A DNA stretch of 64,000 bases from Desulfocapsa sp. Its GTDB lineage: Bacteria > Desulfobacterota > Desulfobulbia > Desulfobulbales > Desulfocapsaceae. The stretch lies in contig VMSP01000058.1 of assembly GCA_013792135.1 (NCBI GenBank), positions 24,911 through 88,910 on the forward strand. The letters are read 5' to 3'. Shown one piece after another: positions 33,737-43,612 of the stretch (positions are counted from its first letter, which is position 1; each line of letters opens with the position of its first letter). The notes beneath the pieces are model-generated. The model ran no database searches, was not told the origin of the DNA, and saw nothing but the letters and a program-made list of their open reading frames with translations. Made by a program: the position numbers and the translations under genes.

Positions 33737-34649
33737 ACGAAATAGCGTAACTTCTAAATGCGAGGAGGAGATTGTTACTCTCAGCACCAGTGTAAATAAG
33801 CAGATCGACGATATACAACGAAAAGCCTATTTGAACAGCAAGGGCATTAACCCGAACGACCAATTCAAACTTGATAAGATTTTTCCTGAATCTATAGGCA
33901 AGCGCAGCGACTTGCGGCATATCCCAAATGATTATGCCCGTTCATCCCTGTTCACGGCCACGAACAAGAACCAGCCGCGTAAAACCTTGATGCGTAAAAA
34001 GCTGTTTCACTATAACGAATTTGTGTCGATTCTCTACACCGGCATCGAATTACGAGCCGAAGACGATGAGATCGTGTGGATGCAAATCCTCAAATACGGC
34101 CAGGGACTACCGCTTGGTGAGTCATTTGAATTTTCTGTTAAAGACTTGGTGAGAGATGTGGGTTGGGCAAAAAATGGACACAATTACGACAGGGTGCGGG
34201 ATTGTATTTCACGGCTTAGGGCTAATGATGTTTTAGCCTTGAATTCCAAGGCTTATGGGAAAAGTGGTTCAATTTGCCTGATTGGAAATTATGAAGCAGT
34301 CAATGATGAGGAGGGCAAGCCGACAATTTACCGTACCTGGCTTGACCCTAACTTGATTGTCCTCTTTGCCGGTAAGAGCTTTACGAGCCACACATGGGAA
34401 ATCTACCGGAAGTTATCACCTGTAGCTCGCCGCCTTGCTAATTACATCGAGAGCCACAAGCATCCATACCCCCTGAATCTTGAAACATTTCAACAAATGT
34501 GCGGCTCGCAAGAGTCCAGCACTACTGGTTGGCGGCGGACTGTCAAAAAAGCCTGTGCCGAGCTGCAAGAGGTCAACATTGCCGAGACAGCAATGCTCAC
34601 TAAAGATGATAAAATTTGCTGTGTTCGACATAAAGATCGTGACGTATGA
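33720..34649 (+). CDS. trfA: TrfA-like plasmid replication initiator
   Basis: Extended resemblance to RK2 TrfA: IPNDYARSSLFTATNKNQPRKTLMRKKLFHYNEFVSILYTGIELRAEDDEIVWMQILKYG...IVLFAGKSFTSHTWEIYRKLSPVARRLANYIESHKHPYPLNLETFQQMCGS. Confidence 0.85.
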   Translation: MTIYLERNSVTSKCEEEIVTLSTSVNKQIDDIQRKAYLNSKGINPNDQFKLDKIFPESIGKRSDLRHIPNDYARSSLFTATNKNQPRKTLMRKKLFHYNEFVSILYTGIELRAEDDEIVWMQILKYGQGLPLGESFEFSVKDLVRDVGWAKNGHNYDRVRDCISRLRANDVLALNSKAYGKSGSICLIGNYEAVNDEEGKPTIYRTWLDPNLIVLFAGKSFTSHTWEIYRKLSPVARRLANYIESHKHPYPLNLETFQQMCGSQESSTTGWRRTVKKACAELQEVNIAETAMLTKDDKICCVRHKDRDV

Positions 34650-34963
34650 CGCACGTTTTTTCTTCATTTCGTGACGTATGACGCACGGTCGTGACGGATG
34701 AAACATGGTGTTTTTGTGAAACGTGTTTCATCCGTCACGGTTTTAACAGTTTTGAAGGTCAATTCGAGGCCATTTTATAACAAGTGTCACGATTTATCAC
34801 ACATGACGTATAAAAGCGTGACAGATGAAACACGCTTTCGTGACGGATGAAACACGTTTTAACAAAAAACCTATAAAATCGTGACAGATGAAACATGAAA
34901 TCGTGACGGATGACGCACGAAATCGTGACGGATGAAACACAAAATCGTGACGGATGACGCACG
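34638..34963 (+). repeat. Array of ten 18-bp iterons (consensus CGTGACGKATGA[AA/CG]CACG), one inverted: candidate oriV
   Basis: Copies at 34638,34670,34690,34722(inv),34817,34839,34880,34902,34924,34946; 22-bp periodicity in the direct runs. Confidence 0.88.
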
Positions 34964-35112
34964 GTCACTTTTTATATATCGTGTGCGCATAAGGGTTTCC
35001 GGTCTGTTTCTTGAGTCGCTAACTGTTCTTTTAACTGTATGTTTAACCTTTCTTTTAACCCGCGCGCGAGAGTGAGAGAGAAATCACGAGAGTTTAACGA
35101 AATTTCTGAAAA

Positions 35113-35490
35113 ATGAATTTCCAGAAAAACAAAATACCAACAGAAGAAAAAAGCATGACAGAAGAAAAAACAAAAGCTCCTGGTGAAGAAAAAAAACCAA
35201 AAACAACTCCTGGCTATATGGAAATAATCGTTATCACAACTCTCATCGTTTGTAGTGCGATCTGGGGATACGACCAATTTTTTGCCCAGAAGGTTTTTAC
35301 CTTTGACCTCAAGGGCTATCTACGGGAGCAAACGGCTTTGATAAAAGCAGGTGAAATGACGGAAGAGCAATTCAAGTCAAACCTGGACAGGACAGAAGCT
35401 ATCCTCAATGCAGAAGCAGAGAAAAGCAATCATGTCATACTCTTAAAAGATGTAATTGTGCGAAATGGCAATGAGATTTCTCCAAAATAG
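35113..35490 (+). CDS. trbI: TrbI-like (F-type) membrane protein
   Basis: Single TM then VFTFDLKGYLREQTALIKAGEMTEEQF; position before S26 peptidase. Confidence 0.6.
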   Translation: MNFQKNKIPTEEKSMTEEKTKAPGEEKKPKTTPGYMEIIVITTLIVCSAIWGYDQFFAQKVFTFDLKGYLREQTALIKAGEMTEEQFKSNLDRTEAILNAEAEKSNHVILLKDVIVRNGNEISPK

Positions 35491-36010
35491 CCGGTTGGCC
35501 AACTTTCTTTCAGGGCTGTCCTGCAAAGAAAAAACTATAGCCATAGCTTTTCTTGCTGCCTTGTTGCTGGGGTCATTCCTCCCTGGACGGCTCATTGTCG
35601 CAATCAGCGATTCACTCGATCATCGGCTTTTTTTCATGACAGGATTCAATCGGGATAAAATAAAAAATGGAGATTATCTCGTTTTCCTGGGAGACAAAAA
35701 TGAAGTGGAGAAACATGCCAAGCCTATGCTGAACAAAGACCTCGACAAGCTGATAAAAAAAGTCGGCTGTGTTCCTGGTGAAGTGCTTACCCATGATGCT
35801 CAAGGGCAATTTTTCTGCCAGGGTGTTTTTATCGGCAAGGCGTTGGAAGCTGACAGCCTCAAACGGCCTTTGCCTCAGTTTCAGTTTTCAGGGATTGTGC
35901 CGGAAAAGAACTTTTTCATGATCGGCACCAACCCCCGCAGTTACGACAGCAAATATTTTGGATTCGTCCATGAAGACTTGATGATCCACAAGGCCTTGCC
36001 GCTATGGTAG
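35465..36010 (+). CDS. S26-type signal peptidase (conjugal TraF/TrhF)
   Basis: RDKIKNGDYLVFLGD...KKVGCVPGEVL...GTNPRSYDSKYFGFV. Confidence 0.78.
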   Translation: MAMRFLQNSRLANFLSGLSCKEKTIAIAFLAALLLGSFLPGRLIVAISDSLDHRLFFMTGFNRDKIKNGDYLVFLGDKNEVEKHAKPMLNKDLDKLIKKVGCVPGEVLTHDAQGQFFCQGVFIGKALEADSLKRPLPQFQFSGIVPEKNFFMIGTNPRSYDSKYFGFVHEDLMIHKALPLW

Positions 36011-36948
36011 CTGACGTTGGCAACTGGATTGGCTGCTGGCTATGTTGCTGGCTTCTGGCCGTAACCATGACGACCATGCCGACAAAGGCCCTGGCCGAAG
36101 ATAGTTCTTCGCCGGAACCAGCTTTCTATGAAACCGCAAAAGAAGGATGGTTCTGGTATCAAGCCCCGCCTCCCGAAGAGTTGAAAGAGCCAATCAACCT
36201 GCAAAATTCAACCATAACACGAGAGGCCGGGCCAAAGGTATTTGAGACCCAAAATCCTTCGATGGAAAAGTACACCATCAATGACATCTGGAATTTACAT
36301 CCAGACGAATTTCAGGGGTTGCTGAATGGAGTGCAGAAAAAAGCGGTACAAACCCCGAATGAGAAGAACATCCTGGAATACCTCATCATGCAGGATGTAG
36401 CTCGCCGGAAGGCTCTGGCGTATGCCAATGCTACAAAATTCGTGACACAGAAATATAGCGATAAATTCAATATCAATCAGGTTTATCCGACAACGACACC
36501 AGGCATATCGGCCAGGGTACAAGAGCAACAAAAGGAAATCTCCAACACCATTATGGATGCTCGTGAAGATCATGCTTTACTGTTTTTTGTCGGCCAAGGC
36601 TGCGGATTCTGTGACAAGCAAGCGGCAATTCTCGCTTATTTCGTGGAAAAATACGGCTGGCAGATCAAGCCCATTGATATTGGCCAGCACACCACTTTGG
36701 CTGCACGGTTTAATGTCACTACCACCCCAACCCTCGTTCTTATCAAAAACGGAACAGAACAATCCATGCCGGTATCAGTCGGCGTAGTGGCTCAATCGGA
36801 ACTGGAGCGGAAGCTCTATCAGGCCATCCGCTATCTGGGTGGAGAAACGAACATAGATACCTTCCAGACCTATGATTATCAGAAAGGTGGCGCACTTGAC
36901 CCTGGTGCAATTTTAGAAACAGAAGAACAACCCTGGAGGGAAAGATAA
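36004..36948 (+). CDS. traF: TraF-like conjugal pilus assembly protein with thioredoxin fold
   Basis: GWFWYQAPPPEE; LLFFVGQGCGFCDKQAAILAYFVEKYGWQIKPIDI. Confidence 0.8.
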   Translation: MVADVGNWIGCWLCCWLLAVTMTTMPTKALAEDSSSPEPAFYETAKEGWFWYQAPPPEELKEPINLQNSTITREAGPKVFETQNPSMEKYTINDIWNLHPDEFQGLLNGVQKKAVQTPNEKNILEYLIMQDVARRKALAYANATKFVTQKYSDKFNINQVYPTTTPGISARVQEQQKEISNTIMDAREDHALLFFVGQGCGFCDKQAAILAYFVEKYGWQIKPIDIGQHTTLAARFNVTTTPTLVLIKNGTEQSMPVSVGVVAQSELERKLYQAIRYLGGETNIDTFQTYDYQKGGALDPGAILETEEQPWRER

Positions 36949-37172
36949 TGAAAAAAAAGAAAAAAAGAAATTTTATAAATGTAAATTTTGAAGATTGGCT
37001 TTTTGCGGAAATTTGCAGGTTACCAAATGACTATAAAACAGCATTATTTGAAAAATATAAAGGCTTGGAAGATTTTGGCCATCAATATTTAGGGGGGTTA
37101 TCAGGTGATATTGAACAGATAATTACAGGTTGGGCAGAGAATGCGAGTAGTTCAAATAATATAAATCGATGA
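36948..37172 (+). CDS. Small hypothetical protein
   Basis: 74 aa, adjacent to traF. Confidence 0.4.
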   Translation: MKKKKKRNFINVNFEDWLFAEICRLPNDYKTALFEKYKGLEDFGHQYLGGLSGDIEQIITGWAENASSSNNINR

Positions 37173-37188
37173 AGAGCTTGGCCTGAAT

Positions 37189-37500
37189 ATGAAAAACACA
37201 TCAAAACTACAAATAGCTACAATGACGCAGAAAGAGGAAGGCAAAGTCCCCAAATGGCAACGATCAGCCATCATAGACGAGAATCTAAATGTTTATGTAC
37301 CAGCAGCGGCTTCAGGTAATGAGGTTCTTGCTGTCATGTGCGCTCTGCAAGACGGGGTATCGTCGATTAGCTCGCTTGGTCACGCTTTCTTGCCAGCAGA
37401 CTGGATGAAAAACAACTACCCTGATATTGCATGCTATTGTGATAAAGTTTCTGCGAAATTAAGATATGAATTTCACTCGTTCGATTTTAATTCGTTATGA
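37189..37500 (+). CDS. Small hypothetical protein
   Basis: 103-aa ORF. Confidence 0.4.
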   Translation: MKNTSKLQIATMTQKEEGKVPKWQRSAIIDENLNVYVPAAASGNEVLAVMCALQDGVSSISSLGHAFLPADWMKNNYPDIACYCDKVSAKLRYEFHSFDFNSL

Positions 37501-37561
37501 TTACAGTGTCATAACTATGAAATCGGAAAATCAACGGCATGTACAGAGGAAGAAACAAATC

Positions 37562-38992
37562 ATGAAAAAAACAATTTTTGCCCTATCCATGTCCGTAATT
37601 TTGTTATTCTCGGCCCCTGCCAAAGCCGGTTGGGTGGACGATTGGTTGCAACAAAGCAACTCTACTCAATCAGGCTATTTTCAGGGGCAACAACGGGGAT
37701 ATTATTCCGCTGGCAGCTTTTCCGGCCGCTGGAAAAGTACTGCCGATTATCCGGTAACTCTCGAAATGCCAAAAGTAAAGAGCGGCTGCGGGGGTATTGA
37801 TGTTTTTATGGGCGGTTTTTCGTTTATGGATTCTGATTATTTAACAGATAAGCTCCAAGCCATCTTGACCAATGCCGCAGGAGTGGCCTTTGACTTGGGG
37901 CTTAAAACCCTCTGCGAACAATGCTCCAACACAATAAAAAATTTTGAAGCCTTGTCTGATGCTCTTAACCAGATGCAGATTGACGAATGTGCAGCAGCTA
38001 AGACAATGGTTGGGATAGTCGCTGACAAAGATGGTTTTCATTCCGGTGAAGAAATGAAGGAGAGACTCGGTACTGCGGTCAAAGAAAACAAATTAGTCAG
38101 CGGTGTATCGGAAATGTGGACAGATTTGACAACAGAAGAACAGGCAAGCGGCGGCGCTGTCCAATCTGGTGATGTGCAGGCTGTGACCAGTGGATGTAAC
38201 GCAGATGTGCGAGATATGTTCTTAGACGGCGATTCGATGCTCGCTAATGTCGGAGAAAAGATGAGCATACCTGGAACTCACATTGATCTGATTCGTGGGC
38301 TGGTTGGTGATCTCAAATTATCGGGAGCGGCCGAAGCATATAAGATTTCTTATATGCCGCCATGTTCGGAAAATAATGCTGATTCAATCAAATCCATTGC
38401 CAATGGTGATATTTATATCAAAAGCTCTGCCGGTCAATGTTCGCAGGTTACTGATGGCAATAGGGATATGGGCGCGTATGTGAGACTTCAGTTGACCAAT
38501 ATAGCCGACAAAATACGCACTAAAGGCACATACACAGCTACAGAGCAGGCTTTTATGGACTCTAACCCATTGTCTCCATTGCCTATTCTCAAAAGTGCTG
38601 TTGGCACCAATACAGACGGCGCTACCATAAGCGGTCTGGCCGACATAACCGCCACTGCTTACAGCCTGCAAATGATCTCGGATTTGTATGTTCGGGCGGA
38701 AATGATTGCCAGAAAAGCCCGAGAAGTGTTGGAGAAAAAGGCTTCGGGGTCAACTGGTGGACCTGAAAAATGTGCCGCTGTTATTTTTGCGGATAATGCA
38801 AGTCAGGATATTTCCCTCATGTTGGATAAAATCCAAGAACTAAAAACTGGGGCCAAAGCCAGTTATATCGCCTCAACATCCGAGATGAACGCAATTTTAA
38901 GCTATCTGGAACACATGCAGGCCCTTGAAAGCAAGATGAACCAAGAGCTTACCCGCAGGTTCGGGAAAGATGTAGTCGCAAGGTTGCAATAG
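37562..38992 (+). CDS. traH: TraH-like conjugal transfer protein
   Basis: KSGCGGIDVFMGGFSFMDSDYLTDKLQAILTNAAGVAFDLGLKTLCEQCSNTI. Confidence 0.88.
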   Translation: MKKTIFALSMSVILLFSAPAKAGWVDDWLQQSNSTQSGYFQGQQRGYYSAGSFSGRWKSTADYPVTLEMPKVKSGCGGIDVFMGGFSFMDSDYLTDKLQAILTNAAGVAFDLGLKTLCEQCSNTIKNFEALSDALNQMQIDECAAAKTMVGIVADKDGFHSGEEMKERLGTAVKENKLVSGVSEMWTDLTTEEQASGGAVQSGDVQAVTSGCNADVRDMFLDGDSMLANVGEKMSIPGTHIDLIRGLVGDLKLSGAAEAYKISYMPPCSENNADSIKSIANGDIYIKSSAGQCSQVTDGNRDMGAYVRLQLTNIADKIRTKGTYTATEQAFMDSNPLSPLPILKSAVGTNTDGATISGLADITATAYSLQMISDLYVRAEMIARKAREVLEKKASGSTGGPEKCAAVIFADNASQDISLMLDKIQELKTGAKASYIASTSEMNAILSYLEHMQALESKMNQELTRRFGKDVVARLQ

Positions 38993-39025
38993 AACCCAAA
39001 AATGTAATCAAAGGAGAACGGAATT

Positions 39026-39793
39026 ATGTATCGAAAAATTTGCTTTTTTTTAACTTTAGCATCCACAGTTCCCGTCCTTAGTTTTGCGGAAAACCCAAAC
39101 TTTCAGGAAGGGCAAACTACAGCCCCACAGATGCGGCAATATTTTGAAGGTCGAAAAGCTGAATATAATCAATACCTGGCCGATTTGGCGGCATACAATC
39201 TGGCGATTGTAGAGCAACAGGAATGGGACAACCGAAAAAATCAAGAAGATCGGACGCAACAACAAACCCAGGCAAGCCTGCAAACGGCTATAAATCAACA
39301 ATCCCAGGAATGTCCACAAACCCAAACATGCCAACAGGCAATAGCTAATCTGCAAACCCAGGCGTATCTGCACTCCCTGACATGCCCACAAGCACAAACA
39401 GATCAAGAGCTATTAACATGCCAACAAACAGTAGCTGCCTTACAATATCAGGCGTATGAGCAATCTCTGACATGCGAATACACCGCAGAAGATCAATCTC
39501 GCCAGACATGCCAACAAGCAGTAGCGGATAGTCAAGCCCAGATGCAGGAACAAGCTGCAGAATATGCAGAATACCGACAAGACCAGGCAGGGACAAGGCC
39601 GGTTGTAGGCCAACAACCAACCTTTTACGATAATACCGCCGAACTCGACAAGGCGTATATTTTTGATGAAAATCAGAGATTAGAAGAGAAGGTTAATATT
39701 GTTGGTGAAAGAAATATGACAGATGAAAGAGGAAACAAGATTAACACTGAGGAAGATGTCAGGAATTACTACACCCGTAATTACAGAAATTGA
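39026..39793 (+). CDS. Secreted Gln/Cys-rich internal-repeat protein encoded between traH and traG
   Basis: Signal peptide; three degenerate ~40-aa repeats with paired Cys (...LTCPQAQTDQELLTCQQTVAALQYQAYEQSLTCEYTAEDQSRQTCQQAV). Confidence 0.55.
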   Translation: MYRKICFFLTLASTVPVLSFAENPNFQEGQTTAPQMRQYFEGRKAEYNQYLADLAAYNLAIVEQQEWDNRKNQEDRTQQQTQASLQTAINQQSQECPQTQTCQQAIANLQTQAYLHSLTCPQAQTDQELLTCQQTVAALQYQAYEQSLTCEYTAEDQSRQTCQQAVADSQAQMQEQAAEYAEYRQDQAGTRPVVGQQPTFYDNTAELDKAYIFDENQRLEEKVNIVGERNMTDERGNKINTEEDVRNYYTRNYRN

Positions 39794-39824
39794 CGCCCAA
39801 ATAGAAGCAAATCACTGACAAGAC

Positions 39825-42800
39825 ATGAAAAAGACCGCTGTCATCCTTCCAGCCATTCTATTCCCTGCCTTCCTGTTTGCGGCCATATTTCAGGCCACCC
39901 CTGCCTATGCTATGGACATGGAATACTATACCTACGGTGGTTTTGGCCCGATTACGCAAGCCTTTACACGGTTGGCCCTGATCTTCAGTGATGCTGGGTA
40001 TATAGGTTTGTTTACGGTGGTTACGGTTTTGGGTTTTCTTGCAGGGGCAATTTCTTGGCTTGTCCAGGCAGCCAATGGCGGGAAAGCCACGCCATTAATC
40101 TGGGCCGTACCTGTGATCTTCGGGGTAGTTCTCTATCTGGGCCTGTTTGTTCCCAAGGGGAATATCACGGTTTACGACCCCACGCTTAACAGATTTCAGA
40201 CTATTGGAGGAATCCCTGATGCTGTTGTCTTTGCTGCCGGTGTCCTCAACAAAGTCGAGAGAGGGCTGGTAGAGATTATTGATACAGCCTCCGCTCCCGA
40301 TTCCGAATACTCCAGAGGTGCCGGTGGCATAGGTTTCAAAACCTTGGAGTCAGTTAGAAACTCATACATCAAAGACAATCATCTCAGAACAAGCACAATC
40401 CGCTACACCAAAGATTGCGTGACTTTTGAACTGATGCGGCCTGGAACTACTTTGTCCCTTGATACTCTCCGCAATGACGCCACTGATTTCTTGACCGAAC
40501 TTGGCAATGCAGCAAATCCTGCAATCTATACAGTTTATTATGATTCTGCTAATCCGGCAGGTGTAACTAAAACCTGTACAGAAGCATGGAATCTTCTCCG
40601 GCCAATTTATCAAAATCCCAATAATTATAACGAGGCACTCAGAAAGACATGTGGCAAGGCTTCTTTTGATTCCAACAATGCTCTTGAATATAATACCTGT
40701 AAAGACCTCATAACCAGCACCCTGAGATTCACAACGGGTGATACTGTCGTACCAGAGAAGCTCGTCCAGCAACGACAAATCTCAGAAATTCTTTATACTT
40801 TCTACTATCAGGAAGATGTGGAAACGGCGATGCTCATGGAGGCAAACCGGAAGATCACCTCGCAAGGTGTTGGTGTTGGTATTGCCATGAACGAATGGAT
40901 ACCGATCATCAAGGCGATCATGACTGCTATTGCCATAGGCATGATTCCATTCCTGGCCTTATTCTTGCCAACACCTGTAGTCGGCAAGGCACTTTCAGCC
41001 ATGTTCGGTTTTTTCTGTTTCCTGACCATCTGGGGCATCACTGATGCAGTGGTTCATACTGCAGCTATGGATTATGCGGCCTACGCCTTTGAAGAGATGC
41101 GCCAGTCATCTTTAGGCGTTTATTCGATGGCTGCTTTTCCTTCATTATCGGAAAAGATGCTGGGCATGTTCGGCATTATCCGCTCTTCGGGTATCATGCT
41201 GGCAAGTCTCTTCACCATGATGTTGATTAAATTCGGTGGTCATGCCCTGGCGATGATGGCAGGGAGTTTGAGCGGTGCGGTAAGCGGTGCAGGAGGTCAA
41301 TCCGGAGCCTTATTGACCCCGGAAGGAACAGCATCTGCCATGAGCCAGCAGATTAAAGCATCAGGGAATTTGGAAGGTATGCCACAGCATAGGTTTTCCA
41401 ATCAAGCTTCGGCGGAGGCTTTCAATAGTGTCCATAGTCCGGTTGGTGGGTACAATTCCTCTATGAACGCCAGAAGAGCATTGGAACAATCAGGGCAAAT
41501 TCCAAAAGGGACGTCGGATGCCGGCTATGCAGAGATGCAGAAGAACTTCAACCAACAGGCTGGGACAGCATCAGGCCAATCATCGGTTTCACTCGGCCCG
41601 AATGGGCAAGCGACCCAGGGACAAACCAAGTCCGTCAATGCAGACGGCTCAACCAGCATGACCACTAGCAGCGGGGCTGGTGGGGTTGGCGTGCAGACGG
41701 ATAGCATGGCGGCAGGCCAAGCCACCTATGCAACAGATGGGAATGGTGGCACAACACTGACAAAGGCCAGCGTCAACGGGATGAGTCCAATTGCAATGGC
41801 ACATCAAGCCGCATACATAAAAACAAAAGGGGCTGGAGATAGTCTTGCCACCAATGAGAATTGGGCCAATGGACAGAGTTATATAAAGAATGCCGCCCTG
41901 ACCAGCAGCGAGGCCCGTACTTATGGCGAAAATCTTAATAATTCAGTTTCAGCAAAACTGAACAAGGCTATTAATAGTGGATCCAGCTTTAAGGATAGTG
42001 TTGGTGAAGATACAACAGCTAAACTTTTAGCTTTTGCTGAAGCAAGCGGCGGATTACAAATTTTGGGGAACGGTGCTACAGGTGGCGGCAGGTATGACGT
42101 AACAGCCACAGGAAAAGATGGCAGGACAGTGAGCTTTGATGTGGACCAGAAAACATCAGAGGCTATTGGCAATGAAATAACCAAGGCACGATCCGAGGCT
42201 CTACAGGAAAGCATGGGGAGTAGCCAGGGTCTTACCTTTGCAAATAATTTGGCACATAATATTGGCGCAACCAAAGCATCATCGTTGATGAATGATGCCA
42301 GGGATATGCAGCGGTCAACAGAAACAACGGGTGCTGATCTGAGTACCGCCTTCGTTGGACACTATGCGACAGAACGCTACGGCTCAGATAGTCCTGAGAA
42401 TGTCCGCAAGGCGACGGATGCTCTTAATCATATGGCAACTGGAGGGGCTACCGGCATTGACCAATTGAATGGGCATATCAATTCGTTTCTTAAAAATGGT
42501 GCTTACAGTTGGGGTGATGGAAAGACTCAAGTAAGTGCAGCCATTAGTGCAGCCGGTGGGCAGGTTGAAGGTCAAGTCTCAAACATCCAAGAACAGGTAG
42601 GGCCGGCAGTAGGAGAATCAGCAAGTCATACATCCAGGATTACCCCTGGTGATTTCAGCGGCAATCCTGGCGTTCATCATGCTCCATTGGTCGGGCCAGG
42701 AGAAATTACAGGCCATGTTAATGCTACAGCAGATCAAAGGCTCCATGAACACCAAGATGCCAAGTTGATGGGGCCTAATGGAGCATTAGTTGATAATTTG

Positions 42801-42917
42801 ACGGGAGTTAATATACCTGCGGGAATCAAAGATTTAACGAACAACTTAACTGGTAATAAAAAGGTTGTTGCACCTGAAGATACTTCTGAACCAGGAGGAG
42901 AATTCAGTGGCCCGTAA
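39825..42917 (+). CDS. traG: TraG-like conjugal transfer/mating-pair stabilisation protein
   Basis: 1030 aa; N-terminal multi-TM domain and long Gly/Ser/Gln-rich C-terminus. Confidence 0.88.
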   Translation: MKKTAVILPAILFPAFLFAAIFQATPAYAMDMEYYTYGGFGPITQAFTRLALIFSDAGYIGLFTVVTVLGFLAGAISWLVQAANGGKATPLIWAVPVIFGVVLYLGLFVPKGNITVYDPTLNRFQTIGGIPDAVVFAAGVLNKVERGLVEIIDTASAPDSEYSRGAGGIGFKTLESVRNSYIKDNHLRTSTIRYTKDCVTFELMRPGTTLSLDTLRNDATDFLTELGNAANPAIYTVYYDSANPAGVTKTCTEAWNLLRPIYQNPNNYNEALRKTCGKASFDSNNALEYNTCKDLITSTLRFTTGDTVVPEKLVQQRQISEILYTFYYQEDVETAMLMEANRKITSQGVGVGIAMNEWIPIIKAIMTAIAIGMIPFLALFLPTPVVGKALSAMFGFFCFLTIWGITDAVVHTAAMDYAAYAFEEMRQSSLGVYSMAAFPSLSEKMLGMFGIIRSSGIMLASLFTMMLIKFGGHALAMMAGSLSGAVSGAGGQSGALLTPEGTASAMSQQIKASGNLEGMPQHRFSNQASAEAFNSVHSPVGGYNSSMNARRALEQSGQIPKGTSDAGYAEMQKNFNQQAGTASGQSSVSLGPNGQATQGQTKSVNADGSTSMTTSSGAGGVGVQTDSMAAGQATYATDGNGGTTLTKASVNGMSPIAMAHQAAYIKTKGAGDSLATNENWANGQSYIKNAALTSSEARTYGENLNNSVSAKLNKAINSGSSFKDSVGEDTTAKLLAFAEASGGLQILGNGATGGGRYDVTATGKDGRTVSFDVDQKTSEAIGNEITKARSEALQESMGSSQGLTFANNLAHNIGATKASSLMNDARDMQRSTETTGADLSTAFVGHYATERYGSDSPENVRKATDALNHMATGGATGIDQLNGHINSFLKNGAYSWGDGKTQVSAAISAAGGQVEGQVSNIQEQVGPAVGESASHTSRITPGDFSGNPGVHHAPLVGPGEITGHVNATADQRLHEHQDAKLMGPNGALVDNLTGVNIPAGIKDLTNNLTGNKKVVAPEDTSEPGGEFSGP

Positions 42918-42946
42918 AGTCTTTCTTAACCAATGGGATGCCTATC

Positions 42947-43126
42947 CTAATCATCATTTGAGGGATACCATATATTTCCAGGGAGACCTTCATAATTAGG
43001 GCAACTTCGTTTTCGTTCTGTAAGCTCCTCACCACTCAGCGGTCGGATGCTCTTTCCAAACTTGGTGGTAAATATCCTCTTTGTAATAGGCTCAAGCAAC
43101 TTATCAATAGCATCAAAAAGACCCAT
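42947..43126 (-). CDS. Small hypothetical protein (59 aa), absent from supplied ORF track
   Basis: AAGGAG RBS then ATG; MGLFDAIDKLLEPITKRIFTTKFGKSIRPLSGEELTERKRSCPNYEGLPGNIWYPSNDD*. Confidence 0.55.
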   Translation of the reverse strand: MGLFDAIDKLLEPITKRIFTTKFGKSIRPLSGEELTERKRSCPNYEGLPGNIWYPSNDD

Positions 43127-43339
43127 GATTTTTACTCCTTACAATTTCTGGAATCACTTCCGGCAAACCATAGAAAATCAACGGCCACCGAGAATGGGCC
43201 TCCAAAAAAGCTCGTCGGAGGTGGCCGCTCTTCTGTTATCTCTTTCTATCTTCTTGGCACCTTGATAATATGTCCATCTAAAATTCTGTTATCATAAACC
43301 AACAACAAAATCAAAACCCTTTACTATGGCAGAAAATTT

Positions 43340-43612
43340 ATGACTAAAATTGAACTTGTCAATGCCGTTGCAAAAACCCCTGGAATCACTGGGGCTCAAG
43401 CTAAAAAAATCATCCAGAGCTTTATGGCCTCAATTACCACGGCACTCTCTACGGGTGAAAAAGTGACTTTAATTGGTTTCGGGTCCCTTCAAACTGTCAA
43501 AACCAAGACCAGAATGTATCGGGACATTAATAGCGGAGAGTCAAAAAAAGCCCGAGGGAAAACAATTGTCAAATTCCGAACCGGTTCTCATTTATCAGAA
43601 AAGATAAAGTAG
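43340..43612 (+). CDS. HU/IHF family DNA-binding protein
   Basis: MTKIELVNAVAKTPGITGAQAKKIIQSFMASITTALSTGEKVTLIGFGSLQ. Confidence 0.88.
   Translation: MTKIELVNAVAKTPGITGAQAKKIIQSFMASITTALSTGEKVTLIGFGSLQTVKTKTRMYRDINSGESKKARGKTIVKFRTGSHLSEKIK

Noticed and set aside
34638-34963. CRISPR array
   Set aside because: Units are 18 bp with 2-4 bp gaps in the direct runs, one is inverted, and they abut a TrfA-like initiator: iterons, not repeats plus unique spacers.
34416-34968. Minus-strand ORFs with FHPSRF/CVIRHE repeats
   Set aside because: They are translations of the iteron repeats.
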